The position numbers and the translations under genes are program-made. Shown here piece by piece: positions 1-8,862 of a DNA stretch of 64,000 bases. This DNA comes from Actinoplanes missouriensis 431 (GTDB lineage: Bacteria; Actinomycetota; Actinomycetes; Mycobacteriales; Micromonosporaceae). The stretch spans positions 8,618,001-8,682,000 of the forward strand of contig NC_017093.1 in the NCBI RefSeq assembly GCF_000284295.1, written 5' to 3'. The notes beneath the pieces are model-generated. The model was given only the letters and a program-made list of their open reading frames with translations. It made no database searches and had not been told where the DNA came from. Position 1 is the stretch's first letter. Each line of letters starts with the position of its first letter.

Positions 1-503
1 GCTCGCTGCACGGCTGGTCCACCAACTGGCTGCTGCGCGCCCTGCGGGACAACGGCGCCGGACGGCTCTTCACCCACGACCTGATCGACAACGCGCGCCA
101 CAACGTCGCTTCCGAACTGGCGGACGGCCGGTGGACCTTCGTGCGGGGTGACGCCCGGCAGACGCTCGACAACCATGAGTACGAGATCGACTACCTGTTC
201 GTCGACGCCGCGCACACCGCCGCGTTCGCCCGCTGGTTCGTCGGTGAGCTGTTCCCGACCGTCCGCCCGGGCGTGCCGGTGAGCGTGCACGACGTCTTCC
301 ACAGCCGGCGCCCGTGGCCGTTCAGCGAGGGCCGTGTCGTCCTCTCCTGGCTGGCCGAGCGGAACACCGGCTACTTCACCCCGTCCCGTGCCGCGGCCCG
401 GGACTCACACAACGCGCTGGTCGCGGTGAAGAACGAGTTGAACCTCGGTGATCCGGTGCATCACGGCCAGGACAACCCGATGATGTTCTTCCACATGCCC
501 TGA
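1..503 (+). CDS. SAM-dependent methyltransferase, C-terminal part (5' end outside window)
   Basis: The reading frame is open from the left edge (first full codon at base 3) and ends at the TGA at 501-503, so only about 166 C-terminal residues are present. A Rossmann-like core is visible: HDLIDNA, then FVRGDARQTL, then YLFVDAAHT, the pattern of class I methyltransferases of the Methyltransf_24 type, in which an Asp after a hydrophobic strand lies near the cofactor. The following segment, RPGVPVSVHDVFHS, resembles the post-core strand of that family. The SAM-binding glycine loop would lie upstream of the window. The substrate cannot be told. A two-component system starts 64 bases downstream. 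Confidence 0.6.
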   Translation, partial: SLHGWSTNWLLRALRDNGAGRLFTHDLIDNARHNVASELADGRWTFVRGDARQTLDNHEYEIDYLFVDAAHTAAFARWFVGELFPTVRPGVPVSVHDVFHSRRPWPFSEGRVVLSWLAERNTGYFTPSRAAARDSHNALVAVKNELNLGDPVHHGQDNPMMFFHMP

Positions 504-567
504 ACACGGTTAATCTGAGTCTCCATCGGACATGCGGTCGCTGAAAGGGCGAGCTGAGGAGCAGACA

Positions 568-1851
568 TTGGCGCACACCTCCGCTCGTCTCCTCGCCGCG
601 ACCGGCCGGCAACTGTTCGCCCTCACCGCACGCCCGGAACCCGGCGCCGATTCCCGGCGCCCCACGCTGATGCGCGGGCTGCGGTTCATCGGGGTCGCTC
701 TGGTGACCCTGTACACGGTCGTCGTCGGCATCGGCGTGCTCGCCGACACCCTCCCGCAGAGTTCACCGGTGATCACCGTGCTGGCCGTGGCGCAGGCCGC
801 GCCGATCGTCCTGATCCGCTATCGGCCGATCGCCGCCTGGTGGCTCGGCCTGATCGCCGCGATGCCGTACCTGATCCTGATCGGCTCCTCCACCGGGCCG
901 GCCATGGACAGCGTGTTCTGGCCGTGGAGCGTGGGCGGCATCGTCGCGATCCTGGCCACCGGCATGATGGTGGCCTACCAGGTTCCGTACCCGGTCGCTC
1001 TGGCCCAGTGGCTGATCGTCAGCGCCGTGTCCGTCGCCGCGGAACTGATCTTCCCGGACCGGCCGCAGCTCAACAACGGCCTGGTCCTCTCCGGCTTCTA
1101 CGCCGCCGGGCTGGCCGTCATCGCGACCGCCCGCTGGCTGCGCGACGTCCGGCGCGAACTGCGCCGCCAGGTCGGGCTCACCGAACAGGAACGCGTGCAG
1201 CGGACCGCGCTCGAGGAACGCGCCCGGATCGCCCGGGAACTCCACGACGTGGTCGCCCACCACATGTCGGTGATCGCCGTCCAAGCCGAGGCCGCGCCCT
1301 ACCGGGTCACCGCACTCGACCCGATCGCGGCCGAGAGCTTCACGTCGATCAGGCAGAACGCCCTGGCCGCGCTGACGGAGATGCGGCACATCCTCGGCAT
1401 GCTTCGCTCCGAACAGGACATCCCCGATCGGTACGCCCCACAGCCCACCCTCGCCGACCTCGACCAGCTCTTCGACAACTGCCGCAGCGCCGGGCTGTCC
1501 CTGCGGACCGACATCCACGGTGACGTGTGGTCATTGCCGGCGCAGGTGGAGCTGATCGCCTACCGGGTGCTGCAGGAGGCGCTGAGCAACGCGATCCGTC
1601 ACGCGCCAGGGTCCGACGTCGAGGTGGAGGTCGGGTACGGGCCGGCCGTACTGAATCTCCGGGTCTCCAACAGCCCCGCACCTGCCATCCCCGCGCCTCG
1701 CGCCGGCGGTCACGGCCTGACCGGGATGCGCGAGCGAGCGGCGGTCCTCGGCGCGACGTTGCGGGCCGGGCCACGCGACGACGGATGGTACGAAGTCAGC
1801 GTGGCTCTGCCCGTGACGGTCACCGCAGCCCTGCCCGTGACAGGAGGATGA
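568..1851 (+). CDS. Sensor histidine kinase, NarL/DesK type (HisKA_3)
   Basis: About 427 residues. The N-terminal half has roughly five or six membrane segments (residues about 35-190). A short coiled linker follows, then the HisKA_3 dimerisation helix with the phospho-acceptor His in ARELHDVVAHHMS. The C-terminal ATPase domain has the N-box EALSNAIRHA and the G-box GGHGLTGMRERA. I chose the TTG at 568 because GAGGAG ends 6 bases before it; an in-frame ATG at 532 lacks such a site. The gene runs directly into a LuxR-type response regulator, so the two form a two-component system. The membrane part has no recognisable ligand domain and the signal is unknown. Confidence 0.9.
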   Translation: MAHTSARLLAATGRQLFALTARPEPGADSRRPTLMRGLRFIGVALVTLYTVVVGIGVLADTLPQSSPVITVLAVAQAAPIVLIRYRPIAAWWLGLIAAMPYLILIGSSTGPAMDSVFWPWSVGGIVAILATGMMVAYQVPYPVALAQWLIVSAVSVAAELIFPDRPQLNNGLVLSGFYAAGLAVIATARWLRDVRRELRRQVGLTEQERVQRTALEERARIARELHDVVAHHMSVIAVQAEAAPYRVTALDPIAAESFTSIRQNALAALTEMRHILGMLRSEQDIPDRYAPQPTLADLDQLFDNCRSAGLSLRTDIHGDVWSLPAQVELIAYRVLQEALSNAIRHAPGSDVEVEVGYGPAVLNLRVSNSPAPAIPAPRAGGHGLTGMRERAAVLGATLRAGPRDDGWYEVSVALPVTVTAALPVTGG

Positions 1852-1856
1852 GCACC

Positions 1857-2516
1857 ATGCCGATCCGGGTGCTGGTCGTCGACGATCAGCGCATGCTACG
1901 GGAGAGCTTCGCCGTCCTGCTCAACGTCCAGCCGGACATCGAGGTCGTCGGCGAGGCGTCGAACGGCGAGGAGGCCGTCCGCCAGGCCCGCGACCTGAAC
2001 CCCGACGTGATCATGATGGACGTCCGGATGCCGATCCTCGACGGCCTGAAGGCGACCCGGCGGATCCTGGCCCACGACCCCGGCATCAAGGTGCTGATGC
2101 TGACCACCTTCGACGAGGACGAATACGTGCACGAGGCCATCCGGGCCGGCGCCAAGGGCTTCCTGCTCAAGGACTCGTCGGCGCACCAGCTCGCCGACGC
2201 CATCCGCACCACCGTGTCCGGCGGCGCCGTGCTCGCCCCGTCGGTGACGAACCGGCTGATGGAGGACTTCTCCCAGCGCTCGGCCGTGCCCGCCCTCTCG
2301 TCGGCCCGGCTGGCCTCGCTGACCAACCAGGAGGTCAGGGTCCTCGGGCTGATCGCCCGCGGCATGTCCAACGCGGAGATCGCCGGCCACCTCACGGTCG
2401 GCGAACAGACCGTGAAGACCCACGTGAGCCGCATCCTCACCAAACTCAACCTGCGTGACCGTACGCAGGCAGCCGTCGTCGCCTACGAGACCGGACTGGT
2501 GATCCCGGGCCGATAG
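1857..2516 (+). CDS. Response regulator, NarL/LuxR family
   Basis: About 219 residues. The receiver domain (residues about 2-120) has the acidic pair VVDDQ, the phosphorylated Asp in VIMMDVRMP and the Lys in FLLKDSS. A LuxR-type helix-turn-helix occupies about residues 150-215, with LTNQEVRVLGLIARG and VGEQTVKTHVSRIL. Two starts are possible. ATG 1848 overlaps the kinase stop (ATGA) but directly abuts AGGAGG. ATG 1857 has that AGGAGG 9 bases upstream and is preferred. It is presumably phosphorylated by the kinase encoded just upstream and acts as a DNA-binding transcription factor. Targets are not evident; the membrane protein gene that follows is one candidate. Confidence 0.92.
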   Translation: MPIRVLVVDDQRMLRESFAVLLNVQPDIEVVGEASNGEEAVRQARDLNPDVIMMDVRMPILDGLKATRRILAHDPGIKVLMLTTFDEDEYVHEAIRAGAKGFLLKDSSAHQLADAIRTTVSGGAVLAPSVTNRLMEDFSQRSAVPALSSARLASLTNQEVRVLGLIARGMSNAEIAGHLTVGEQTVKTHVSRILTKLNLRDRTQAAVVAYETGLVIPGR

Positions 2517-2570
2517 GAATCCGGTGGCGAGCCCCCGTCACACTCGAATCCCGTCTGTGAAAGGCCGCGT

Positions 2571-3578
2571 GTGCCCGACTCCTCCGATGACCGCCTTGCC
2601 CGGCGCGGGCAGGCCGCAACCCAGCTGGTCGCCGTCTATGCTCTGGGCTGCCTGACCCTGCCCGTGGGTGCCGGCCTGTTCGTGGGCATGCTCTTCGGCG
2701 GTGGATTGGGGCTTCTCCTGCTGCCGGTGGTGGCCGTCGGCCTGTTCTTCCTCGCCGGGACGGCCACCAGCAGCGCCTCACCGGCGACCGGACCGGTTGC
2801 CCGGCGTTTCTGGTGGGCCGTTGCGGTCACGGCGGGTGGGATGACAGGTGTCGGCGGCATCGCCTGGCTCACCACGTTCTTCGACATCGAGTACGGCGAG
2901 ATGGCGCCCTGGATGCTGGCCGCCGGCCTGCCGTACACCGTGGTTGCCGCGCTCTTCCTCGGGCGGCGGCTCCGGCTCGCCGTGCTCGCCGTCGTCGTCC
3001 TTCTGGGGGCAGGCGCCGCGGTCGCCGTGCAGCAGCAGGTCCGCCAGGAGCACGCCGAGTCCCGGCGCGCCGATCTGTTGTCCCTGCTCCAGGCGCCGCT
3101 CGACCAGATCTACACGACCGAGATCCCCGGCTATCGGCGGACGACGACGCCCGTCACCGCGACGACCGACTACGAGCCGACGGACCAGGCCACCGTGAAG
3201 TACTGGCGGGAGCAGACCATCGTGGTGACCGTCTCCCGTACCGCTGTGGAAGGTCCCGATTGTGGCCCCGATCCGCTGTACGTCCCGCAGCCGGCGCCGG
3301 TCCTGCTGCCGCCGGACGCCCCGGCCGACGCACCGGCACCGGTCCAGCCGACGCCTCCTCCTCCGCCCCGGCCCGAGGAGATCAGCTGCCGGCCCGACGG
3401 CAGCTCACTGCTGTACCGCCATGCGCGCGGATCCCACGAATACATCCGCACCGACGGCGACGTCGTCCTGCGAGCCGGAGCCGGCACGGTGGTCGACGAG
3501 GCGCTGCTCAGAGCCGCTGTCCTCGCAGCCCGCCCGATCTCCGAGGACGAACTGGCGACCGAACTGCTCGGCGGCTGA
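2571..3578 (+). CDS. Uncharacterised membrane protein with extracytoplasmic C-terminal domain
   Basis: 335 residues from a GTG at 2571. The N-terminal part has about four hydrophobic helices (residues about 18-60, 75-100 and 112-160), with glycine-rich segments. The C-terminal part (about 165-335) is hydrophilic and contains a proline-rich stretch (PQPAPVLLPP, then PVQPTPPPPPRPEE) and two Cys residues flanking it (in GPDCGPD and EISCRPD) that could form a disulfide outside the cell. I recognise no catalytic motif and no family. It lies 54 bases after the response regulator on the same strand, so it may be co-transcribed with the two-component system. Confidence 0.7.
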   Translation: MPDSSDDRLARRGQAATQLVAVYALGCLTLPVGAGLFVGMLFGGGLGLLLLPVVAVGLFFLAGTATSSASPATGPVARRFWWAVAVTAGGMTGVGGIAWLTTFFDIEYGEMAPWMLAAGLPYTVVAALFLGRRLRLAVLAVVVLLGAGAAVAVQQQVRQEHAESRRADLLSLLQAPLDQIYTTEIPGYRRTTTPVTATTDYEPTDQATVKYWREQTIVVTVSRTAVEGPDCGPDPLYVPQPAPVLLPPDAPADAPAPVQPTPPPPPRPEEISCRPDGSSLLYRHARGSHEYIRTDGDVVLRAGAGTVVDEALLRAAVLAARPISEDELATELLGG

Positions 3579-3625
3579 GAGCAGGAGGCGCCAACGACCC
3601 CGGACGTCGGCCTGGTACTCCATCC

Positions 3626-4333
3626 TCACCCCCGAGGCTGCGCCGGCTCCGGCACCGCGACGGTGGAGATGCCGGCGATGATCGCGTCGAATGTCCAGGC
3701 CAGGCGCTGACCTCCGGTGCCGGAGAACAGCTCGTGGCGGGCGTGGGCGATATTCGGGCAGTCGCCGTCGGCGGCGTCGTTCAGCGCTTCGACGAAAGCG
3801 TCCTGCTCGGCCTGCGCCTCGGTCGCCTCGTTGCGCGCGCCCTGTTCCGCGGCAGTGGCGGTGGCGTGCTGCAGGAGCAGATCGACACCCCAGGCCGCCT
3901 GCGCCACCGGCACACCGCCGGCGTACAGCAACCCCAGCAGCGTGTCGACCAGCCGCACGTAATGCGGGCCCGAGGGGCGCAGTGCCAGAACCGACCGGGC
4001 CAGGCTGGGCTGACCGAGCAGCAGCTGCGTGTAGCCGGTGAGCACCCCGATCAACTCCTCCCGCCAGCGCTCGTCCACCCCACCGGGATCGGGGAGAGCG
4101 AGGCCGGCGAGCAGTTCGTCGAGGATCGCGCCGTGCAACTCGGCCATGTTCTGCACGTAGACGTAGAGCGAGGCAGGGCCGGTGTCGAGTTCGGCAGCCA
4201 GCCGACGCATCGTCACCCGCTCCAAGCCCTCCTCCTTCATGATCCGCAATGCCGCGCTGACGGCGCCCGCTCGGCTCAGCGGTGGCTTGGCCGGACGGTC
4301 ACGACGGCTGACAGGAACTCGACGAGGGCTCAT
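3626..4333 (-). CDS. TetR/AcrR-type transcriptional regulator
   Basis: About 235 residues when started at ATG 4333; an in-frame ATG at 4366 would add 11 residues. An N-terminal helix-turn-helix (residues about 22-65) has the core VTMRRLAAELDTGPASLYVYV, typical of TetR proteins. The rest is an all-helical ligand-binding domain resembling the TetR_C family of tetracycline-repressor-like proteins. It lies downstream of the amidohydrolase gene on the same strand, 42 bases apart. A CGAACATGTTCG palindrome lies 14 bases before its start, and two closely related palindromes lie upstream of the amidohydrolase, so autoregulation plus control of that gene is likely (inference). Confidence 0.88.
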   Translation of the reverse strand: MSPRRVPVSRRDRPAKPPLSRAGAVSAALRIMKEEGLERVTMRRLAAELDTGPASLYVYVQNMAELHGAILDELLAGLALPDPGGVDERWREELIGVLTGYTQLLLGQPSLARSVLALRPSGPHYVRLVDTLLGLLYAGGVPVAQAAWGVDLLLQHATATAAEQGARNEATEAQAEQDAFVEALNDAADGDCPNIAHARHELFSGTGGQRLAWTFDAIIAGISTVAVPEPAQPRG

Positions 4334-4346
4334 AACGCGATCGTAT

Positions 4347-4358
4347 CGAACATGTTCG
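4347..4358. promoter_or_regulatory. Palindromic operator candidate before the TetR gene
   Basis: CGAACATGTTCG is a perfect 12-bp palindrome in the short gap between the amidohydrolase and the TetR gene. It differs from the core of the two sites at 5714-5774 (CGAACGCGTTCG) only in its central two bases. It probably marks binding by the adjacent TetR regulator. Confidence 0.55.
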
Positions 4359-4375
4359 TGCACCACATGCCTGAA

Positions 4376-5638
4376 TCAGCGCTCGGCGGTGACGCTCTCC
4401 AGGACGACGCGAGTGCCGCGCCGCCAGACCGCCCGGGTGTTGAGGGTGTCGCTGATGGTGGTGGTCGGGTCGCCGTCGACGAGCAGCAGATCCGCGCGCA
4501 GGCCGGGGGCGATGCGACCACGGTCGTCGAGGCCGAACCGGCGGGCCGGGGTGCTGGTGGCCGCGCGTAGAGCCTCGACCGGGGTGAGCCCAGCCCGTAC
4601 GAGATATTGCAGCTCGTGATGGACGCTGGCGCCGTGCGCCAGACCGCCGAGGAAGGGCAGGGCCACCGACGCATCGGTGCCGGCCAGGATGTCGACCCCG
4701 GCATCGTGCAGGGCCTTCACGGAGGCGAGCACGTCGGCGAGGCTGCCCTGCGGGTAGTGGCCGAAGCTGGAACGAAGTGTCGTCATCCAGTCGTCGGGCA
4801 GCCGGGAGGCCACTCGGGGGTCGTCGGCCAGTTCGCCGCCGGTGATGCCCATCATCGAGGCGTTGAGGACCACGCACGGCACAACGAACGCGCCGGAACC
4901 GGCAACCAGGGTGATGATCTCATCGGTGCACGGCCGGTCCATGAACAGGTGTCCCAGGCCGCCGATTCCGGCCTCGATCGCCATCCGGGTGGCGTCGATG
5001 GTCAGCGCGTGAGCGACGGTCAGCATGCCGTGCCGCTTGGCCTCCGCGACGCCCGCGGCAAGGGTTGCCTGGTTGAGCATGGGCAGTCCGGGATGACCCT
5101 CGACGCTGCCGTCGTCAACCATGAACTTGATGTAGTCCGAGCCGGTCTCGACCAGCTGCGGGATGTACGCCACCGCCTCCTCCGGCGTGGTGGCAAACGG
5201 CATCACCGGCGGCGGGCCGGCCGGACGTGCTCCCGGCGGCGGGGTCGCGCCGGGCGGCGGGCCGGGACGGAAGTCCTCGGGGAACAACTCACTGGGGTGC
5301 CCACCGGGCGGGGTGATCCCGAACCCGGACGACCGCACGTCGGCGACCGTGTCGTCCTCGCTCAGGTACGCCCGGTTGTGCCGGGTGTTGGTGCCCTGCA
5401 TCTCCAGCTCGGTCGTCACTCCGAACCGTAGAGCCAGGGCCAGGCTCGCCGGGTTGGTGTGCACGTGCGCGTCGATCAGGCCGGGCAGAAGCGTGGCGCC
5501 CCTCGCGTCGACGATCGCCGCGTCCGCCGGCGGCTCACCACCCACCGCGACGATCCGGTCGTCTTCCAGCAGCACGGTCGTGGCATCGAGCACCACGGTC
5601 CCGTCGAAGATTCGTACGTTGGTGATGGCGGTTGCCAT
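4376..5638 (-). CDS. Amidohydrolase family metal-dependent hydrolase (imidazolonepropionase-like)
   Basis: 420 residues with an RBS-like AAGG upstream of ATG 5638. The composite amidohydrolase fold is clear: an N-terminal beta domain leading to the metal ligands in LIDAHVH (His58, His60), a Lys in DYIKFMVDDG, further His residues in MLTVAHAL and GGLGHLFM, the catalytic Asp in ILAGTDAS, and a C-terminal RADLLLVDGDP strand. This places it in the superfamily of cyclic amide and imide hydrolases, but the substrate is unknown. An unusual proline-rich insertion (residues about 127-147, repeats like PPPGA) interrupts the domain. Two strong palindromes upstream and a TetR gene downstream suggest a substrate-inducible unit. 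Confidence 0.88.
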   Translation of the reverse strand: MATAITNVRIFDGTVVLDATTVLLEDDRIVAVGGEPPADAAIVDARGATLLPGLIDAHVHTNPASLALALRFGVTTELEMQGTNTRHNRAYLSEDDTVADVRSSGFGITPPGGHPSELFPEDFRPGPPPGATPPPGARPAGPPPVMPFATTPEEAVAYIPQLVETGSDYIKFMVDDGSVEGHPGLPMLNQATLAAGVAEAKRHGMLTVAHALTIDATRMAIEAGIGGLGHLFMDRPCTDEIITLVAGSGAFVVPCVVLNASMMGITGGELADDPRVASRLPDDWMTTLRSSFGHYPQGSLADVLASVKALHDAGVDILAGTDASVALPFLGGLAHGASVHHELQYLVRAGLTPVEALRAATSTPARRFGLDDRGRIAPGLRADLLLVDGDPTTTISDTLNTRAVWRRGTRVVLESVTAER

Positions 5639-5713
5639 GGTGGTTCACCTTTCATGGTGCGGGCCACGACGTTCGTCGTCGGCGGCCACTGGCCTGAAGA
5701 TCGTGAAGCAGCT

Positions 5714-5774
5714 GACGAACGCGTTCGTCACGAACATACTGCGTGAAAAATGCGTTCGCAACGAACGCGTTCGT
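5714..5774. promoter_or_regulatory. Pair of identical TetR-type operators upstream of the amidohydrolase
   Basis: GACGAACGCGTTCGTC (5714-5729, perfect 16-bp palindrome) and ACGAACGCGTTCGT (5761-5774, perfect 14-bp palindrome) share the same core, 46 bp apart. They lie 76 and 123 bases before the amidohydrolase start. A half-site ACGAACAT sits between them at 5730-5737. The surrounding gap, 5639-5991, holds no gene I can support. The neighbouring TetR protein is the obvious ligand (inference). Confidence 0.7.
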
Positions 5775-5991
5775 CGGGCTTGGATTTTGAGGGGCCACTA
5801 CGGACGAGGCTCGCTGAGATACCCGAGCCCACGGCGGGATCGCCATCCCCCTACCGTCGATCTCCACCATTCCGGGCCGTCTACTCCTCCGATCAGCCAG
5901 AACTGCTTTGCCGTCCCTTGATCAACTTCCTGTCTGGTTGCAGCCTGGACTTCTCGCGCGCGACCGCGTGAGACACCGATGGGAGTTCTCG

Positions 5992-6681
5992 TTGACCCGC
6001 ACAGCGCGTGCCGCTGCCTCACTGTCCCTGGCTCTGGCCGTCGTCGCCTCCGGCCTGGTCCTCTCCGCCGCTCCCGCGTCCGCGGCCAAGGTCAGGCCGA
6101 CGATCGACGCCGCCGAGGTCACCAAGAAGGGCGCTCCGATCAAAATCGTCGGCAAGGCCGGCAAGGGCGCCACGGTGACCATCAAGTTCAACGGCAAGGC
6201 GGTGAAGAAGACCAAGGCCAACAAGTCCGGACGGTTCTCGGCCTCCGTGAAGGCCACCAAGGGCGGGAAGTTCACCGCCACCGCGAGTGGGCACACGAGC
6301 AAGGCCGACGCCATCAAGGTCTACGTGAACCAGCGGCGTTCCGAGACCCTCTACTCCGGACGCGACGGCGGCGTCGGGAACTTCAAGTCCAAGACGGTGA
6401 CGTTCCGCAAGGGCGCTTCGATCACCGTGAAGGTCGCGACGGATGACATGGTCTGCACGGACTCGGCGCCGTGGATCGACCCGTGTTTCGAGTACGGCTA
6501 CGCCACCGTGGCGATCCTGGCTGATCTCACCTCCGCGATGACCGGCGGCGACAAGTACTACGACACCGAGACCTTCGAGGTGTACGAGACGAGCCGGGGC
6601 ATCGTCGACGTCTACTCCATCGACGCCGAGAACTGGACCGCCTCCGCCGTGCAGTCCTGGACCGCCCGCGTCTACGTCTGA
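5992..6681 (+). CDS. Secreted protein of unknown function, Lys-rich N-terminal domain
   Basis: 229 residues. The TTG start at 5992 has GGGAG 6 bases upstream and places a signal peptide at the N-terminus (positive MTRTAR, hydrophobic core, cleavage after APASA near residue 31). The mature protein begins with a basic, Gly/Lys/Thr-rich segment (residues about 33-110). Its alternating pattern (GAPIKIVGKAGKGATVTIKF) looks like a bacterial Ig-like or beta-sandwich module. The C-terminal half (about 115-229) is more acidic and aromatic, with two Cys near residues 165-175 that may pair. No catalytic motif is seen. It is a single-gene unit, with an MFS transporter convergent to it. Confidence 0.75.
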   Translation: MTRTARAAASLSLALAVVASGLVLSAAPASAAKVRPTIDAAEVTKKGAPIKIVGKAGKGATVTIKFNGKAVKKTKANKSGRFSASVKATKGGKFTATASGHTSKADAIKVYVNQRRSETLYSGRDGGVGNFKSKTVTFRKGASITVKVATDDMVCTDSAPWIDPCFEYGYATVAILADLTSAMTGGDKYYDTETFEVYETSRGIVDVYSIDAENWTASAVQSWTARVYV

Positions 6682-6757
6682 CCGCAGCGCCAGATCCGGT
6701 CGGAGACTTGTCGGAAGCTCGCCCGGTGACCGGGGTTACCGTTCGCCTCCCCGGGCA

Positions 6758-8164
6758 TCAGGCGGCGGACGCGGAGCTCCGCCGAGCCGGCAGCGCTGCC
6801 ACGGCGATGAGGGCGAGCACGGTCAGACCGCCTGCGGCGAGGAAGGCGGCTCGGGCGCCGGGCAGGAAATCCTGGGGGACGGCTCCGGCCGCGTACACCG
6901 AGACGATGACTGCCAGGCCGATCGCACCGCCGAGTTGCTGAGAGGTCTGCATGAGCCCGGATGCCGCGCCGGCGTCGGCGGCGGCGACGTCACCGAGGAT
7001 GAGCGAGGCGGCGGGCATGAAGGTCAGCCCGGCAGCGATGCCGTTGAGCAGCAGTGGCGCCAGGACGGCGGTCGGGTAGCCACCGGTGTCGCCGATACCG
7101 CTGAGCCAGGCGTAACTCGCGGTGAGTCCCGAGCATCCGATGATCAGCAGGGGTTTCTGGCCGAAGCGTCCCACCAGCAGTGGCGTGATTCGCGACATCG
7201 CGAAGATCCCCCCGGTCATCGGCAGGAACGCCAGCCCGGCGGCGAGCGCGGAGAAGGCCAGTTCGCGCTGGAGGTACTGCACCACCAGGAAGAAGATCGA
7301 CATCTGAGCGCCGAAGACGAGCGTGGTGACGATCAGCCCGGTGACGCGCCGCCGGTCACGCACCAACGCCGGCCGCAGCAGCGGGTGGGCCGCACGACGC
7401 TCGGTCACGATCAGCGCGGTCAGCAGAATCAAACCCAGGAGCAGCCCACCGAGTACGGCCGGAGAGGTCCAGCCGTGATCCGGCGCCTGGATGAGAGCCC
7501 AGACGGTGCTGGTCGCGGCGCCGGTGGCGGTGACCGCTCCGAGAACGTCGAAGCGGCCGGGCGTCCCGGGGATGGCGGCGACGAGCCGGGTGATCAGGGC
7601 GAGCACCACCAACCCGATCGGCACGTTGACGAACATGGTCCAGCGCCAGGAGCCGTACTCGGTGAGCAGGCCGCCGAGCACCAGGCCGAGGGTGCCGCCA
7701 CCGACACCGACGGCGGAGAAGAGGGCGAGGGACCGGCGACGTGCCGCCTCGTCCGGTGCGCTGACGGTGAGCAGGGCCAGGACAGCCGGTGCTGCCAGAG
7801 CCGCACCGGCACCCTGCACCGCGCGGGCGGCGATCAGCCAACCCGGTGTCGGAGCGAGCCCGCCGGCCAGGGAGGCTGCGGTGAAGAGCCCGACGCCGAG
7901 GACGAAGGCCCGCCGTCGGCCGAGGACGTCGCCGAGGCGGCCTCCCAGCAGCAACAGGCCGCCGAAGGCGAGCGCGTACCCGTTCACCACCCATGACAGG
8001 GTGGCCGGGGCGAAGCCCAGACCTGCGCCGATACGGGGCAGCGCCACGTTGATGATGGTCGTGTCGAGAACGAACATGAGCTGAGCGAGAAGCATGAGAG
8101 CCATGCCGCCGGTCGCCGGCGGGACGGCGGTCCGGGATGGTTCGGTGTCGAGCGAGGTGCTCAC
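6758..8164 (-). CDS. MFS drug-type efflux transporter (DHA2-like)
   Basis: About 468 residues from a GTG at 8164, with GGGAG 11 bases upstream. It has about 14 predicted membrane helices, and the major facilitator signatures are present: FVLDTTIINVALPRI at helix 1 (motif D1 of 14-helix pumps), WVVNGYALAFGGLLLLGGRLGD with the GRxGDxxGRR loop (motif A), and the helix 5 motif C-like GGGTLGLVLGG. The family exports drugs or small molecules by proton antiport. The gene is divergent from a 5'-truncated TetR gene that was probably its regulator. Only about 41 bases separate the two, so the normal operator region appears lost. Confidence 0.92.
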   Translation of the reverse strand: MSTSLDTEPSRTAVPPATGGMALMLLAQLMFVLDTTIINVALPRIGAGLGFAPATLSWVVNGYALAFGGLLLLGGRLGDVLGRRRAFVLGVGLFTAASLAGGLAPTPGWLIAARAVQGAGAALAAPAVLALLTVSAPDEAARRRSLALFSAVGVGGGTLGLVLGGLLTEYGSWRWTMFVNVPIGLVVLALITRLVAAIPGTPGRFDVLGAVTATGAATSTVWALIQAPDHGWTSPAVLGGLLLGLILLTALIVTERRAAHPLLRPALVRDRRRVTGLIVTTLVFGAQMSIFFLVVQYLQRELAFSALAAGLAFLPMTGGIFAMSRITPLLVGRFGQKPLLIIGCSGLTASYAWLSGIGDTGGYPTAVLAPLLLNGIAAGLTFMPAASLILGDVAAADAGAASGLMQTSQQLGGAIGLAVIVSVYAAGAVPQDFLPGARAAFLAAGGLTVLALIAVAALPARRSSASAA

Positions 8165-8205
8165 TGGTCTGCACTCCCTGGGCACGCGGAATCGTTCCGG
8201 GGCAG

Positions 8206-8658
8206 AGGATCGCCAAGGAGGCCGGCGTCGGGAGCGCCACCCTCTACCGCAACTTCCCGACCCGGGAGGCGCTGATCGCGGCGGCCTATCAGAACGAGCT
8301 GGCCCGGCTCTGCGACGCCGCCCCCGAATTGCTGGCAGCCCTTCCACCGCGGGACGCGCTGCGGGCCTGGATGAGCCGGCTGATCGAGTACACCACCGCC
8401 AAATTCGGCATGGCCGAGGCCCTGCGGTCCGTCCTGGACTCAGGCGTCAACCCGTACGCCGACAGCCCGCACCGAGTGATGGCCGCGATCGAGGCGCTGC
8501 TGGCCGCCGGAGCAGCCCGCCCCGACGTCACCGCCGCCGAGGTCTTCACCCTGCTGACCGGCATCGCTCTCGCCCTCGACCGGACCGGACAGCCAGACCG
8601 GGCCGAACGCCTGCTCGACCTGGCCCTGACCGGGCTCACCGCCGAGCCGCCGCCCTGA
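8206..8658 (+). pseudogene. TetR-type regulator lacking its N-terminus
   Basis: Homology starts abruptly at RIAKEAGVGSATLYRNFPTR, the second half of a TetR helix-turn-helix, and continues through a normal C-terminal ligand-binding domain to the TGA at 8658. About 35 residues, including helix 1 and most of helix 2 of the DNA-binding domain, are absent. The only in-frame ATG upstream (8137) would give an unrelated N-terminus read antisense through the start of the transporter gene. I therefore read this as a deletion remnant of the local repressor of the MFS pump. If expressed from 8137 it would still lack a complete DNA-binding domain. Confidence 0.75.
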
Positions 8659-8862
8659 CCCGTCCGCGCCTGCCCGGGTGGGCGCTGACCGCGCGATGCG
8701 GCAGGCAGACCCGCCGTACATGTCGCCTCGGACGGCCGGCGGGGCGCCGCGCCTTCCCATGGTCATGCAACACCGCCGCCTCGTTCGCGACTACGAAACC
8801 CGGCCAGAGAACTCCGCCAGCATGAAACCGCATAACCCCAAACCACGCCAAATAGACAGCCG

